Assembly: GCF_030580955.1 (NCBI RefSeq)
Contig: NZ_JAUQON010000002.1
Coordinates: forward strand, 1-64,000
Direction: 5' to 3'
Length of the DNA stretch: 64,000 bases
Source of the DNA: Hymenobacter convexus
GTDB taxonomy: Bacteria; Bacteroidota; Bacteroidia; Cytophagales; Hymenobacteraceae
How positions within the stretch are numbered: position 1 is the stretch's first letter; each line of letters opens with the position of its first letter. The position numbers and the translations under genes were made by a program. A model generated the notes under the pieces. It had not been told where the DNA came from and did no database searches. It was given only the letters and a program-made list of their open reading frames with translations. This document shows positions 53,736-62,105 of the stretch, piece by piece.

Positions 53736-54515
53736 TTATTTCTGGCGCTTGTAGCCCTTGGGCACGGCGAAAGGAAACGCCAGCCGCTCGCGGCCCACGT
53801 TCACTTTGGTGTAGTTGATGGCCGCTGTGACGGCCCCCGCCGTGGCCTGCTGTGCCTGAATGAAGGCCGAATGCGCAAAAGGCAGGTTGCCGGGCTCTTC
53901 CAGGGGCTTGAAATCGGTGTAGTCCACGGTCAGGTTGCGCTGGGTGGCGGCGTCGCTCACCTTCAGCTGCTGCACGCGACCGGTGCCGGGCTGCAACAGC
54001 CGCTCAACGAGCACGCCGGCCAGCGGGTAGCTCACGCGCTGGCGGTTGGCTTCTTCGGTGGCAATGGTGGGCTGAGTGCCGGCGGGCGCGGGCAGGTAGT
54101 CGCCGAGCAATAGAGCCTGCATTTGGGCGAAGCTCACGGGCACGTTCAGCAGCTTGCTCAAGTAGTCGTAGCCGCCGGTGAAGTAGGTCTTCTCCAGCTT
54201 GTTCACCACCCGCACCGAGTCGGGCGTGAGCACGGCGCGCACACCTTCCACGCCTAGCAGCCCGGCCGTGACCCAGATGATGCTGTCGCGGCGCATGCGC
54301 AGGGAGATATTTGCCCCCTGCTTGTTGCCCTTCATCGTGATTTGGGCCTTGCCTTTGGCGTTCAAAAACAGGAAAGAGGTATTAGTGGCGCGCACCGTGG
54401 GCTCGGCCACCGCCACCGAGGTACCGGGGCCGTTGGTAGACGTAACGGGCGTCGCTTTGCGGGCGCAGCTGCCCAGAAGTAGCCCCAGGGCCAGCAGCAA
54501 GGTTAGTTTATTCAT
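53736..54515 (-). CDS. DUF4292 lipoprotein
   Basis: 259 residues with a lipobox (LLGSC, Cys17). The mature domain (NTSFLFLNAKGKAQITMKG, ANISLRMRRDSIIWVTAGLLGVEGVRAVLTPDSV, YDYLSKLLNVPVSF) is the DUF4292 fold, which resembles LolA/LolB-like lipoprotein carriers; function not established. Its start overlaps the stop of the TPR gene by 8 bp and its stop is 3 bp before the EnvC-like gene, so the three genes form one tight operon with a likely joint envelope role. Confidence 0.88.
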   Translation of the reverse strand: MNKLTLLLALGLLLGSCARKATPVTSTNGPGTSVAVAEPTVRATNTSFLFLNAKGKAQITMKGNKQGANISLRMRRDSIIWVTAGLLGVEGVRAVLTPDSVRVVNKLEKTYFTGGYDYLSKLLNVPVSFAQMQALLLGDYLPAPAGTQPTIATEEANRQRVSYPLAGVLVERLLQPGTGRVQQLKVSDAATQRNLTVDYTDFKPLEEPGNLPFAHSAFIQAQQATAGAVTAAINYTKVNVGRERLAFPFAVPKGYKRQK

Positions 54516-56328
54516 AGAGTTTGTGGTCTTTCAATTTGCGCTCCAGCAGGTCGGAGGTGCCGCCGATTTTGCGGGCGCGCTGCCATTCGGCCACGGCTTT
54601 TTCCTTATCGCCAAGCTGGTACAATACGTCGCCGTAGTGCTCGATGATAGAGCCGTCCTTGGTGGTTTGCATGGCCTTATCGAGCGCCGCTTTGGCGCCG
54701 GCGTAGTCTTTCTGCTTGTACAGCACCCAGGCGTAGGTGTCGAGGTAGGTGTCGTTGTCGGGAAACTGCTTCACCACCTTGCCCGACATCTGCTTGGCCT
54801 TGTCGAGCTTCTCGCCGCGCAGCGACAGGAAGTAGCTGTAGTTGTTGAGCACCTGCACGTTGTTGGGGTCGCTGTTGAGCGCCGATTCATACGCCGCGTC
54901 CGACTTTTCATACAAGCGCATCTCGTGGTAGGCATCGCCCAGCTGCGCGTCGAACTGGCCCAGCAACTCGGGGTTGTTCACCACCAGCTTGCGGCCGTGC
55001 TCCAGGGCTTTCACGCCCTTCTGCGGCTGCTTTTTGAGCAGATGCGCCGCGCCGTTGTAAAACCAGAGCGACGACTGGTTCGGAAACAGCTCCAGCGCGC
55101 GGTCGGTGTGCGCCAGCAGCGAATCTGTCTGGTTTAGCTCAGCATCGATGAGTACTACTTGCTGCCAGATTTGAAACTTGGAATTATCGAGGCGCAACGC
55201 CTTCAGATACGTGTCGCGGGCGTCCTTCTTGTGGTCGGTCAGGGTCTGGATGTCGCCGGCCACGGCGTAGGATTTCGCATCCTTCGGGTAGGTTTTGATG
55301 GTTTCGGCCGCCAAATCCCGCGCCAGCTGGTTGATGGATTCCTTGGGATTTGGCAGTTGCTTGATGTAGCCCACCAGAATGCGTACCCGCTCGTCAATGT
55401 CCAGGGCCGGACTGGCGAAGGCCTGCTTGAGCTGCTGGGCGGCCTCGTCGGGCTGGCTTTGCTGGCGGTACACCTCGGCCAGAATCATGTGGGCCTGCGG
55501 GTTGTCGGGGTCGAGACGCAGGGCCTGCTGGGCCACGCGCACGGCGTCGGGCAGGCGGTTGTTGCTGGCGTACATCTCGGCCTGGGCCAGCACGTAGCGG
55601 CTCTCCGTCGGGTTGGCCTTAATGAGCTTTTCGCCCTCGGCCAGCGCCAAATCCAGCTTGTTCTGCTTGAGGTAAATCTGCTGCTTCTTGAACGAAATCT
55701 CATCTACCTGCCCAAACTCTTTTTCGGCCTGGTCTAGGGTGCTCAGGGCCTCGGGCAGCTTGTTCTGAGCCAGGTACAGGTCGGCCAAGTTGAACAGGTA
55801 GTTGCCCGAATTCGGCACCTGCTTGATGAGGGCCGCGTAGGTTTTGGTGGCGCCGTCGTACTGCTTCTGGGTGGCCTGAATCTGGGCCAGCAGCAGGTAG
55901 TAGTAGGCGTTTTTTGAATCGAGCCGAATGGAGGCTTCGGCGTAGTTGGTGGCGTCGCGCAGGTTGCCACTCAGCAGGTTCGCTTCGGCTATCTTGTAGT
56001 TGATGGCCGCGTTGTCTGGGCTCAGCGAATACGCTTTCAGCAGTTGCTCCAGGCCCTTGGTATAGTCTTCTAGCAGCACATACTTCACCCCTTCCACAAA
56101 CAGCGCCTCGCTCATCTCGCGCTCCCGCTCCGTGAGCGGCGGCGCGGCGGCGCGCTTGGCCTTGGCTTCGGCCAGCTTCTTATCCAGCTCGCGCTGCTCT
56201 TTTTCCAGGGCACGCTGCTCCTTGCGGCTCAGTTTGGCGGGTGGCTGGGGCGCACCTTCCGTGGCCTGGGCGTGGCCGACAGCCACTGTTCCCATCCAAA
56301 GCAACAGACTTAGAGCAACTTGACGCAT
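54508..56328 (-). CDS. Secreted tetratricopeptide-repeat protein
   Basis: 606 residues: signal peptide (cleavage VGHA before Gln), a charged helical segment (LSRKEQRALEKEQRELDKKL, ~30-60) and at least ten TPR units (for example LLKAYSLSPDNAAINYKIAE, QALRLDPDNPQAHMILAEVY, YESALNSDPNNVQVLNNYSY, ALDKAMQTTKDGSIIEHYGD) to near the C-terminus. TPR arrays are protein-binding scaffolds; here it probably supports an envelope complex with the two genes translated next. ATG at 56328 starts the signal peptide. It overlaps the DUF4292 start by 8 bp. Confidence 0.9.
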   Translation of the reverse strand: MRQVALSLLLWMGTVAVGHAQATEGAPQPPAKLSRKEQRALEKEQRELDKKLAEAKAKRAAAPPLTEREREMSEALFVEGVKYVLLEDYTKGLEQLLKAYSLSPDNAAINYKIAEANLLSGNLRDATNYAEASIRLDSKNAYYYLLLAQIQATQKQYDGATKTYAALIKQVPNSGNYLFNLADLYLAQNKLPEALSTLDQAEKEFGQVDEISFKKQQIYLKQNKLDLALAEGEKLIKANPTESRYVLAQAEMYASNNRLPDAVRVAQQALRLDPDNPQAHMILAEVYRQQSQPDEAAQQLKQAFASPALDIDERVRILVGYIKQLPNPKESINQLARDLAAETIKTYPKDAKSYAVAGDIQTLTDHKKDARDTYLKALRLDNSKFQIWQQVVLIDAELNQTDSLLAHTDRALELFPNQSSLWFYNGAAHLLKKQPQKGVKALEHGRKLVVNNPELLGQFDAQLGDAYHEMRLYEKSDAAYESALNSDPNNVQVLNNYSYFLSLRGEKLDKAKQMSGKVVKQFPDNDTYLDTYAWVLYKQKDYAGAKAALDKAMQTTKDGSIIEHYGDVLYQLGDKEKAVAEWQRARKIGGTSDLLERKLKDHKLYE

Positions 56329-56385
56329 ATACAACAAAACCGGACCCCGGGCCCGGCTCACGAATTTACGGGTAATACGAACGAA

Positions 56386-56415
56386 CGACGCGGCCCTCCG
56401 CAGAAGGCCGCGTCG
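56386..56415 (-). terminator. Possible terminator of the nucleotidyltransferase gene
   Basis: CGACGCGGCC and GGCCGCGTCG pair around a 10-nt loop, 28 bp past the stop; on the minus strand TTCGTTCGT follows, a poor T-run. Confidence 0.55.
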
Positions 56416-56442
56416 CTAGTAACGCATTTCCGACTTAAAATG

Positions 56443-57453
56443 TCACACCCGCAGCTGGTTATAATCGCCGAGGCTCAAGTCGTCGGGCGTGCCCGTCACG
56501 CCGGCGTAGTTGCCAATCATCGAATTTGTAATCACCGCGTTCAGCACCGAGGCCGACTGCTGCACAATGGAATTCGACAAACGCGAGTCGCGCACGTTGG
56601 CGTGGTCGCCCAGGCTCACGTGCGGCCCCACCACCGAGTCCGTCACGATGGCGTTTTCGCCGATGTAAACCGGCTCAATCAGCACCGAGTTAGTGATTTT
56701 GGCCGAAGCCGCCACCAGCGACTCGCCGCGCTCCTTCAGGTACTCCAGGTAGCGCTGGTTAGTAAACACCGTGGCGTCCTTGTTGCCGCAGTCGAGCCAC
56801 TCGGTCACGCGGCCGGGCACGAACACCGTGCCCTTGTTCTTCATGTTTTCAAGGGCATTGGTGAGCTGGTACTCGCCCTTGTCCTTGATGTCGTTGTCGA
56901 GCAGGTATTGTAGCTCACTGCGCAAATATTCGCCGTCTTGGAAATAATAGATGCCGATGATGGCCAGGTCCGACACGAATTCCTGCGGCTTCTCCACAAA
57001 CTCCGTAATCTGGCCCTGCTCGTTGAGCTTCACCACGCCGAAGGGGCGCGGGTCGTCCACCTTCTGCACCCAGATGGTACCAGGCACGCTGGAATCAAGC
57101 GTGAAATCGGCCTTAAACAAGGTATCGGCAAACGCCACCACCACCGGGCCAGTCAGCGACTCCTTGGCGCAGAGAATGGCGTGGGCCGTGCCCAGCGGCT
57201 CGTCTTGGTACACGATGGTACCCTTGGCGCCCACCGATTCGGCAATTTTCACCAGATTTTTCTCCACCTCGGCGCCGAAACGGCCGATGATGAAGGCGAC
57301 TTCGTCCACCGGCTCGCCACACACTTTAGCAATATCCTCTACGAGGCGCTGCACAATGGGCTTGCCCGCAATCGGAATCAGGGGTTTGGGAACGGTGAGG
57401 GTGTGGGGGCGCATGCGCTTGCCCATGCCGGCCATCGGGACGATGATTTTCAT
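56443..57453 (-). CDS. Sugar-phosphate nucleotidyltransferase with C-terminal left-handed beta-helix
   Basis: 336 residues. The N-terminal Rossmann-like domain has the nucleotide-binding signature MAGMGKRMRPHTLTVPKPL and the metal-site FADTLF; EFVEKPQEF and the C-terminal hexapeptide-type repeats (SVLIEPVYIGENAIVTDS, VVGPHVSLGDHANVRDS, SIVQQSASVLNAVITNS) form a beta-helix. Such enzymes make NDP-sugars from sugar-1-phosphate and NTP; a glucose-1-phosphate thymidylyl- or mannose-1-phosphate guanylyltransferase-type role is possible, exact sugar not determinable. ATG at 57453. Between dut and the TPR gene in the envelope block. Confidence 0.9.
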   Translation of the reverse strand: MKIIVPMAGMGKRMRPHTLTVPKPLIPIAGKPIVQRLVEDIAKVCGEPVDEVAFIIGRFGAEVEKNLVKIAESVGAKGTIVYQDEPLGTAHAILCAKESLTGPVVVAFADTLFKADFTLDSSVPGTIWVQKVDDPRPFGVVKLNEQGQITEFVEKPQEFVSDLAIIGIYYFQDGEYLRSELQYLLDNDIKDKGEYQLTNALENMKNKGTVFVPGRVTEWLDCGNKDATVFTNQRYLEYLKERGESLVAASAKITNSVLIEPVYIGENAIVTDSVVGPHVSLGDHANVRDSRLSNSIVQQSASVLNAVITNSMIGNYAGVTGTPDDLSLGDYNQLRV

Positions 57454-57579
57454 TTGTTAAAAGTGGTCAGGTACTAAAAGTCCGTTGTGTAGAATTTTAA
57501 AGGGCAGGGCCATTTTCGGCAATTGGCCGTTTGGCAGCCCGAAGCTAGGGCCGGCCCGCGAACAACCGATTACTGGATA

Positions 57580-58017
57580 TTAGCTTTTTCCTGTACTGCC
57601 ATACCCACCCGTGCCGCGTTGGGTTGCGCTCAGCGCCTCCACAGGCTGCCACACAATGGTTTCGTGTTTTGCAACTACCAGTTGGGCAATGCGTTCGCCG
57701 TTGTTAACCACAAACGGTTCGTTGGATAAATTCACCAGCAGCACCCGGATTTCGCCCCTGTAGTCGGCATCAATCGTTCCCGGGCTGTTTACAATGCCGA
57801 TGCCGTGCTTCACCGCCAGCCCGCTGCGGGGCCGCACCTGCGCCTCGTAGCCCACCGGAATTTCCAGGCTCAGGCCGGTGGGAATCAGCTGCCGCTCCAG
57901 CGGCCCGAGGGTGATGGGGCCATCCACGAGGTGAGCCCGCAGGTCGAGGCCGGCGGCGTGGGGCGTTTGGTATTCGGGCAGCGGGTGGCCCGAGTGGTTG
58001 ATGACGGAAATTTGCAT
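57580..58017 (-). CDS. dut: dUTP diphosphatase
   Basis: 145 residues, typical trimeric dUTPase. All five family motifs are present: [30 protein letters not shown] with the catalytic Asp, GERIAQLVV and the C-terminal [10 protein letters not shown] loop. It hydrolyses dUTP to dUMP and diphosphate, keeping uracil out of DNA. ATG at 58017 ([10 protein letters not shown]) is the family start; the TTG two codons earlier is not needed. Co-directional with a flippase upstream and the nucleotidyltransferase downstream, as recalled for other Bacteroidota. Confidence 0.97.
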   Translation of the reverse strand: MQISVINHSGHPLPEYQTPHAAGLDLRAHLVDGPITLGPLERQLIPTGLSLEIPVGYEAQVRPRSGLAVKHGIGIVNSPGTIDADYRGEIRVLLVNLSNEPFVVNNGERIAQLVVAKHETIVWQPVEALSATQRGTGGYGSTGKS

Positions 58018-58083
58018 GCGCAAAAAATAAAAACGGTGCCGAAGTGCGGCAAAGATAGAGGGCGGACCAAGCCACCGGCGGCA

Positions 58084-59595
58084 CTAGGCCGGCTTGGCCG
58101 TCAGCGCCGGGCGCGGGCGCTCCACCACATACAGCGCGGCTAGAAACAGCACCGTCAGGCCCGCGTGCCAAGCGTGGCGCGCCCACCAGTCGGCCGGCAC
58201 TATCCACTGGCCCAGCGCCACCAGCACCACGGCAAACAACAGCCACAGCCCCAGCCGCAGCGCCGGGTACGGCACCGGGAAGTGCTGCTCGCCCAGCCGC
58301 CAGCACAGCACGGCCATCATGAAATAACACGCCAGCGTGGCCAGGGCCGAGCCCATATAGCCCAGCACCGGAATCAACAGGAAGTTGAGTACGATGGTGA
58401 GCACTGCGCCGCCCGCGCCGATGTAGGTGCCATAGTAGGTCTTGTCGGTTAGCTTAAACCACACCGACAGGTTGTAGTACACGCCCAGAAACAGGTTGGC
58501 CAGCAACAATACAGGCACCACCGCCAAGCCCTGCAGGTACTCCGGCCGCTTCAGAAACTGCCCGGCAATGTCCTCCACATTCAGACTGATGCCCACAAAA
58601 ATCACGGCGCAGCACAGCGTAAACCACTTCAGGATAAGCGCAAACGTGGCGGGCGAATTCTTTTCCGTGCTTTGGGAAAAGAAAAACGGCTCAGCCGCGT
58701 AGCGGAATGCCTGAATGACCAGCTGCATAAAAATGCTCAGCTTGTAGCACGCCCCGTAGATGCCCACCGCCGTGAGGCTGCTTTGGCCGGGGTAGAAATT
58801 ATCGGGTAGCCATTTGGGCAGCAGGATGCGGTCCAACGTCTCGTTCACCATACCGGCCAGGCCCATCAGCATCAGCGGGAAAGCATATTGCAGCAGCGGC
58901 TTCAAGAAGCTCAGATTCAGCCGGAAGCGAAAGTCCAGCAGCTCGCGGCCCAGCAGCAGCAGCGTAAGGCCGCTGGCCACCAGGTTGCTCAGAAACACGT
59001 AGCCTACGCCCATCGTGGGGTCGTACACCCGCGCCACCAGCGGCTGCAAGGCGGGCAGCCACTTGCCGCTCATCACGGCCGGGCACAACACAATAAAAAA
59101 CAAGTTCAGCGCTACATTTACCACAATGCCCGCCAGCTTGATGCCGGCAAACTTGCGCGCCTTGTTCTCCAGCCGCAGCCGCGCAAATGGTATGGCCGAC
59201 AACGCATCCAGCCCCAAAATCAGGGCCACCCAGTAAGCGTACTCCTCGTGGCCCGGCGGAATCTCCAGCAGCGCCAGCAGTGGCCGGGCCAGCAGCATCA
59301 GCAGCACCGTGAGGCCGGCTGTGCTCAGCAGCAGCAAACTCAGTACCCGGTCATACAAGTCTTTACGGTCGGTTCCCGCGCGGTTGGCGAAGCGGAAATA
59401 CGTGGTTTCCATCCCGTAGGTGAATACCACGTTCAGAAACGATACGTAGGCGTACAGCCCCGTCACCACGCCGTACTCAGCCGGCGCAAACGCCGCGGTG
59501 TAGAACGGCACCAGCAAATACGTGAGCACGCGGCCCACAATGCTGCTCACGCCATACACGGCCGTCTGCGACGCTAATCTTTTGGCTACACTCAT
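58084..59595 (-). CDS. Polysaccharide flippase (Wzx/MVF-like)
   Basis: 503 residues with about 12-14 hydrophobic segments. The N-terminal MSVAKRLASQTAVYGVSSIV and the LLVPFYTAAFAPAEYGVVT segment match the oligosaccharide flippase pattern. It is not closely similar to the 417-residue flippase at 18646-19899. It probably flips lipid-linked O-antigen or exopolysaccharide units, consistent with the nucleotidyltransferase nearby. ATG at 59595; a family A palindrome precedes it and separates it from the enoyl-CoA hydratase. Confidence 0.88.
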   Translation of the reverse strand: MSVAKRLASQTAVYGVSSIVGRVLTYLLVPFYTAAFAPAEYGVVTGLYAYVSFLNVVFTYGMETTYFRFANRAGTDRKDLYDRVLSLLLLSTAGLTVLLMLLARPLLALLEIPPGHEEYAYWVALILGLDALSAIPFARLRLENKARKFAGIKLAGIVVNVALNLFFIVLCPAVMSGKWLPALQPLVARVYDPTMGVGYVFLSNLVASGLTLLLLGRELLDFRFRLNLSFLKPLLQYAFPLMLMGLAGMVNETLDRILLPKWLPDNFYPGQSSLTAVGIYGACYKLSIFMQLVIQAFRYAAEPFFFSQSTEKNSPATFALILKWFTLCCAVIFVGISLNVEDIAGQFLKRPEYLQGLAVVPVLLLANLFLGVYYNLSVWFKLTDKTYYGTYIGAGGAVLTIVLNFLLIPVLGYMGSALATLACYFMMAVLCWRLGEQHFPVPYPALRLGLWLLFAVVLVALGQWIVPADWWARHAWHAGLTVLFLAALYVVERPRPALTAKPA

Positions 59596-59625
59596 TCTTT
59601 GCTATTGAAGCACATTGTGGAAGCA

Positions 59626-59720
59626 GTCTGTCATCCTGAGCGCAGCGAAGGACCTTATCACGGCTGAACTAAAGCTGTTCGAGCGTGATAAGGTCCCTCG
59701 CTGCGCTCAGGATGACAGAC
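59626..59720. repeat. REP/MITE-like palindrome, family A
   Basis: GTCTGTCATCCTGAGCGCAG is inverted at the right end (CTGCGCTCAGGATGACAGAC) around a ~25-nt loop. Arms about 35 nt with one mismatch (GTCCCTCGC for GTCCTTCGC on the right). Between the flippase start and the enoyl-CoA hydratase stop. Confidence 0.9.
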
Positions 59721-59735
59721 GAGAACTACTCAACA

Positions 59736-60527
59736 CTATTTACCCGTGAACACCGCCGCCCGCTTTTCCACAAATGCCGTGGTGCCTTCCTTAAAGTCCT
59801 CGCTGTCGAAAGCCCGGCCAAAGGCTTCAGCCTCCGCCTTGTAGCCGTCGGCGCCTTTGGCGTAATGCGCGTTCACGCACTCCAGCACCATGCCCACGGC
59901 CAGCGGCGCCTTGCTCAGAATCTTGCCCAGCAGTTGCTGGCAGAAGGGCAGCAGCTCTGCCTGCGGCACCACATGGTTCACCAAACCCAGGCGCAAAGCC
60001 TCGTCGGCTTTCACCATATCGGCTGTCAGCAGCAGTTCAATGGCCTTGCCTTTGCCGATGAGCTGAGGCAGGCGCTGCGTGCCGCCGTAGCCGGGCAGCA
60101 AGCCCAGGTTCACCTCGGGCTGCCCGAAACGGGCGTTATCCGAGGCCACGCGCATGTGGCAGGCCATGGCCAGTTCGCAGCCGCCGCCCAGCGCGAAGCC
60201 GTTCACGGCCGCCACCACGGGCTTGGTGCTGTCCTCGATGCGGCAAAAGGCCTCCTGGCCGCGCTCGGCGGCGCGGGTGGCCTGCGCGGGCGTGAGAGCG
60301 GCCAGCTCGGCAATGTCGGCCCCGGCCACGAAGGCCTTCTCGCCGCTGCCCGTAATGATGATGCCGCGCACGGCGGGCTCGTTCAGCGCCTGCTGCACCG
60401 CCGCATCGATGTCGGCAATGGTGGCCGCGTTCAGCGCGTTGAGCTTGCTGGGGCGGTTGATGGTGAGGGTGAGGATGCCGCTGGCGGCGTCGAGGTCGTA
60501 GAGCAGGTTTTCGAACGAAGCAGACAT
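59736..60527 (-). CDS. Enoyl-CoA hydratase/isomerase family protein
   Basis: 263 residues, usual crotonase length. The oxyanion-hole segments KAFVAGADI and NGFALGGGCELAMACH, the catalytic Glu in FGQPEVNLGLLPGYGG and the second Glu in GKAIELLLT are all present, so it should hydrate 2-enoyl-CoA in fatty acid or amino acid breakdown. ATG at 60527 (MSASFENLLYD) is preferred; the upstream ATG at 60599 adds unlike sequence. Divergent from mscL, 231 bp apart. Confidence 0.93.
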   Translation of the reverse strand: MSASFENLLYDLDAASGILTLTINRPSKLNALNAATIADIDAAVQQALNEPAVRGIIITGSGEKAFVAGADIAELAALTPAQATRAAERGQEAFCRIEDSTKPVVAAVNGFALGGGCELAMACHMRVASDNARFGQPEVNLGLLPGYGGTQRLPQLIGKGKAIELLLTADMVKADEALRLGLVNHVVPQAELLPFCQQLLGKILSKAPLAVGMVLECVNAHYAKGADGYKAEAEAFGRAFDSEDFKEGTTAFVEKRAAVFTGK

Positions 60528-60671
60528 AACGAAAAGAAGGCGGGTTTGACTTAGCCCCGCCAAAGATAGGGCCCCGCGCTGCTGGGGCTGGTCGGGCATG
60601 CGCCGGGGTTGAACGCCATTTCCCCCCGACCCGCCGAAACCGACTCTTAACTACCTTCTAAAATAATCACC

Positions 60672-60700
60672 TTTGCCACTGTAATACCGCTATGTATTTG
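60672..60700 (+). promoter_or_regulatory. Candidate mscL promoter
   Basis: TTTG at 60672-60675 and TGTATTTG at 60693-60700 (one mismatch to TAnnTTTG), 17-nt spacing; about 50 nt of leader would precede the ATG. Confidence 0.45.
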
Positions 60701-60758
60701 TTTTTAAACAAGTAGCTTTAGCGCAAACTCTTTTTTCACCCTTTAATACCTGATTGCT

Positions 60759-61196
60759 ATGGGCTTCGTCTCCGAATTCAAGGAATTTATCGCCAAGGGC
60801 AATGTGCTCGACCTCGCCGTGGGTGTCATCATCGGCGCGGCCTTTGGCAAAATCGTCACTTCCCTCACCGACGACATCATCATGCCCATCGTGGGCCTGG
60901 CCCTCGGCAAAGTCGACTTCGCCAACCTCTTCGTGGCCATGAACGGCCAGCACTACGCCACCATCGAAGAAGCCAAGAAAGCCGGCGTGGGCACGCTCAA
61001 CTACGGCCTGTTCCTCAACGCCGTCATCAATTTCCTCATCATCGCCTTCATCGTTTTCCTGATTGTGAAAGGCGCCAACAGCATCCGCAAGAAGCCGACC
61101 GAAGTCGTGGTTGCCCCCGCTACCCCGCCGCCCCCCACCACCGACCAGCAGCTGCTCATGGAAATCCGCGACTCGCTGCGCGCCGGCCGCGCCTAG
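60759..61196 (+). CDS. mscL: Large-conductance mechanosensitive channel
   Basis: 145 residues. MscL pentamers open under high membrane tension and release solutes in osmotic downshock. The conserved N-terminus [20 protein letters not shown], first pore helix [20 protein letters not shown] with its Gly-rich constriction, a periplasmic loop, the second helix [20 protein letters not shown] and the C-terminal bundle ([14 protein letters not shown]) are complete. ATG at 60759. A terminator follows. Confidence 0.97.
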   Translation: MGFVSEFKEFIAKGNVLDLAVGVIIGAAFGKIVTSLTDDIIMPIVGLALGKVDFANLFVAMNGQHYATIEEAKKAGVGTLNYGLFLNAVINFLIIAFIVFLIVKGANSIRKKPTEVVVAPATPPPPTTDQQLLMEIRDSLRAGRA

Positions 61197-61222
61197 CGAA
61201 AACAGTTAGTCCGTTCACCCAG

Positions 61223-61262
61223 AAAAAACCGCTGTCCACCGAGTTGTGGGCAGCGGTTTTTA
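61223..61262 (+). terminator. mscL terminator
   Basis: AAAAAACCGCTGTCCAC pairs with GTGGGCAGCGGTTTTT (one mismatch) with an 8-nt loop, T-run after the stem, 27 bp past the stop. Confidence 0.85.
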
Positions 61263-61318
61263 TATTTTTAGCTCAAGCAGCGGTTTTATATGTAGCCGGT
61301 AATTGGTCGATTCAAAAT

Positions 61319-61412
61319 AAGTTGCGAACTTAGGGGCGACCTAACGACCTGATGCACAAAATTGCATCATTCAGTGAACCACCCTTTGCTCACCGTCGTT
61401 AGGTCGCAACTT
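61319..61412. other. Bulged stem-loop upstream of a small secreted protein gene
   Basis: AAGTTGCGA + 12 extra nt + CCTAACGAC (61319-61348) pairs with GTCGTTAGGTCGCAACTT (61395-61412), an 18-bp stem with one large bulge. Inside it a second hairpin GATGCA/TGCATC (61351-61368) forms. It ends 26 nt before the ATG at 61438 and would lie in the leader of that gene if transcription starts upstream. Confidence 0.6.
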
Positions 61413-61437
61413 CCCTCCACCCCTTCCTTCACCTGTT

Positions 61438-61893
61438 ATGAAATTCTTCTTTGCTGCCGCGCTGCTCAGCGGGCTAAGTTTCGGTGCGACCTCCGTCGCC
61501 CACGCCCAAACCGGGCCCGCTTTCCCCACCGCCGGCCAGGGCAGCAGCGAAGCCAACGCGCGCAGCACCTCGGGCACCAACGCCCAGGAACTGGCCCGCA
61601 ACCAGCGCCGCGCCGCCATGACGCCCGACGAAATCAAGCGCGACCAGCAGCTTGAGCTCCTCGAAGCCCGCACTGGCAACACCAGCTTCGGCCGCAACGG
61701 CAGCCCCGAGCGCCAGTTCGACTCCAACCGCAGCGGCGGCGGTTTCATGGTGAAAAAGTTCAAGGCCAAAGCTGGCAAACCCGGCTACATGGAGCAGAAG
61801 CGCGGCCAGACCCACGCCATTGGCGGCGCCAACCCTGCTGGTAAGCCCCTAGTGCACAAACACAAAACCAAGCATAGGTTTTTGTTTTTCTAA
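61438..61893 (+). CDS. Small secreted basic protein of unknown function
   Basis: 151 residues: signal peptide (23 residues, VAHA before Gln24) and a polar, mostly unstructured-looking mature part with ANARSTSGTNAQELARNQRR, MTPDEIKRDQQLELLEA, RSGGGFMVKKFKAKA and a Lys/His-rich tail ending RFLFF. I recognise no domain. It stands alone between two terminators with a structured leader, so it is probably a real, independently regulated gene. Could be a small envelope protein. Confidence 0.65.
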   Translation: MKFFFAAALLSGLSFGATSVAHAQTGPAFPTAGQGSSEANARSTSGTNAQELARNQRRAAMTPDEIKRDQQLELLEARTGNTSFGRNGSPERQFDSNRSGGGFMVKKFKAKAGKPGYMEQKRGQTHAIGGANPAGKPLVHKHKTKHRFLFF

Positions 61894-61911
61894 AACTCGA
61901 ATCACCCAGAA

Positions 61912-61950
61912 ACGAAAGCCCCGGCTGCACCATGTAGTCGGGGCTTTCGT
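61912..61950 (+). terminator. Terminator of the small secreted protein gene
   Basis: ACGAAAGCCCC(G) pairs with (C)GGGGCTTTCGT around ~15 nt (GCTGCACCATGTAGTC), 18 bp past the stop; T-rich sequence follows. Confidence 0.8.
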
Positions 61951-62047
61951 TTATTTATCGTTTATTTATATCCGCTACTTGAGGTTTCAGGTAGCAATGG
62001 CTCATTATTTAGCCGACAATTAATCGTGAAGCAATTGGCCCCAAAAT

Positions 62048-62082
62048 AAAGCCCCGACTGCGTAATGCAGTCGGGGCTTTTT
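62048..62082 (-). terminator. infB terminator
   Basis: AAAGCCCCGACTGC pairs with GCAGTCGGGGCTTT around TAAT; located 23 bp past the infB stop. Similar in sequence to the terminators at 61912 and 52036. Confidence 0.8.
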
Positions 62083-62105
62083 CACCTTTGCAGGTTGCGC
62101 TTGCC

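Noticed and set aside
18646..59595. The two flippases as recent duplicates
   Set aside because: Lengths (417 and 503) and N-terminal sequences differ; no nucleotide similarity was seen.
45860..59595. A new defence or phage-related system in the minus-strand block
   Set aside because: Every gene fits envelope, translation or nucleotide metabolism; no nuclease, toxin, recombinase or phage protein is present.
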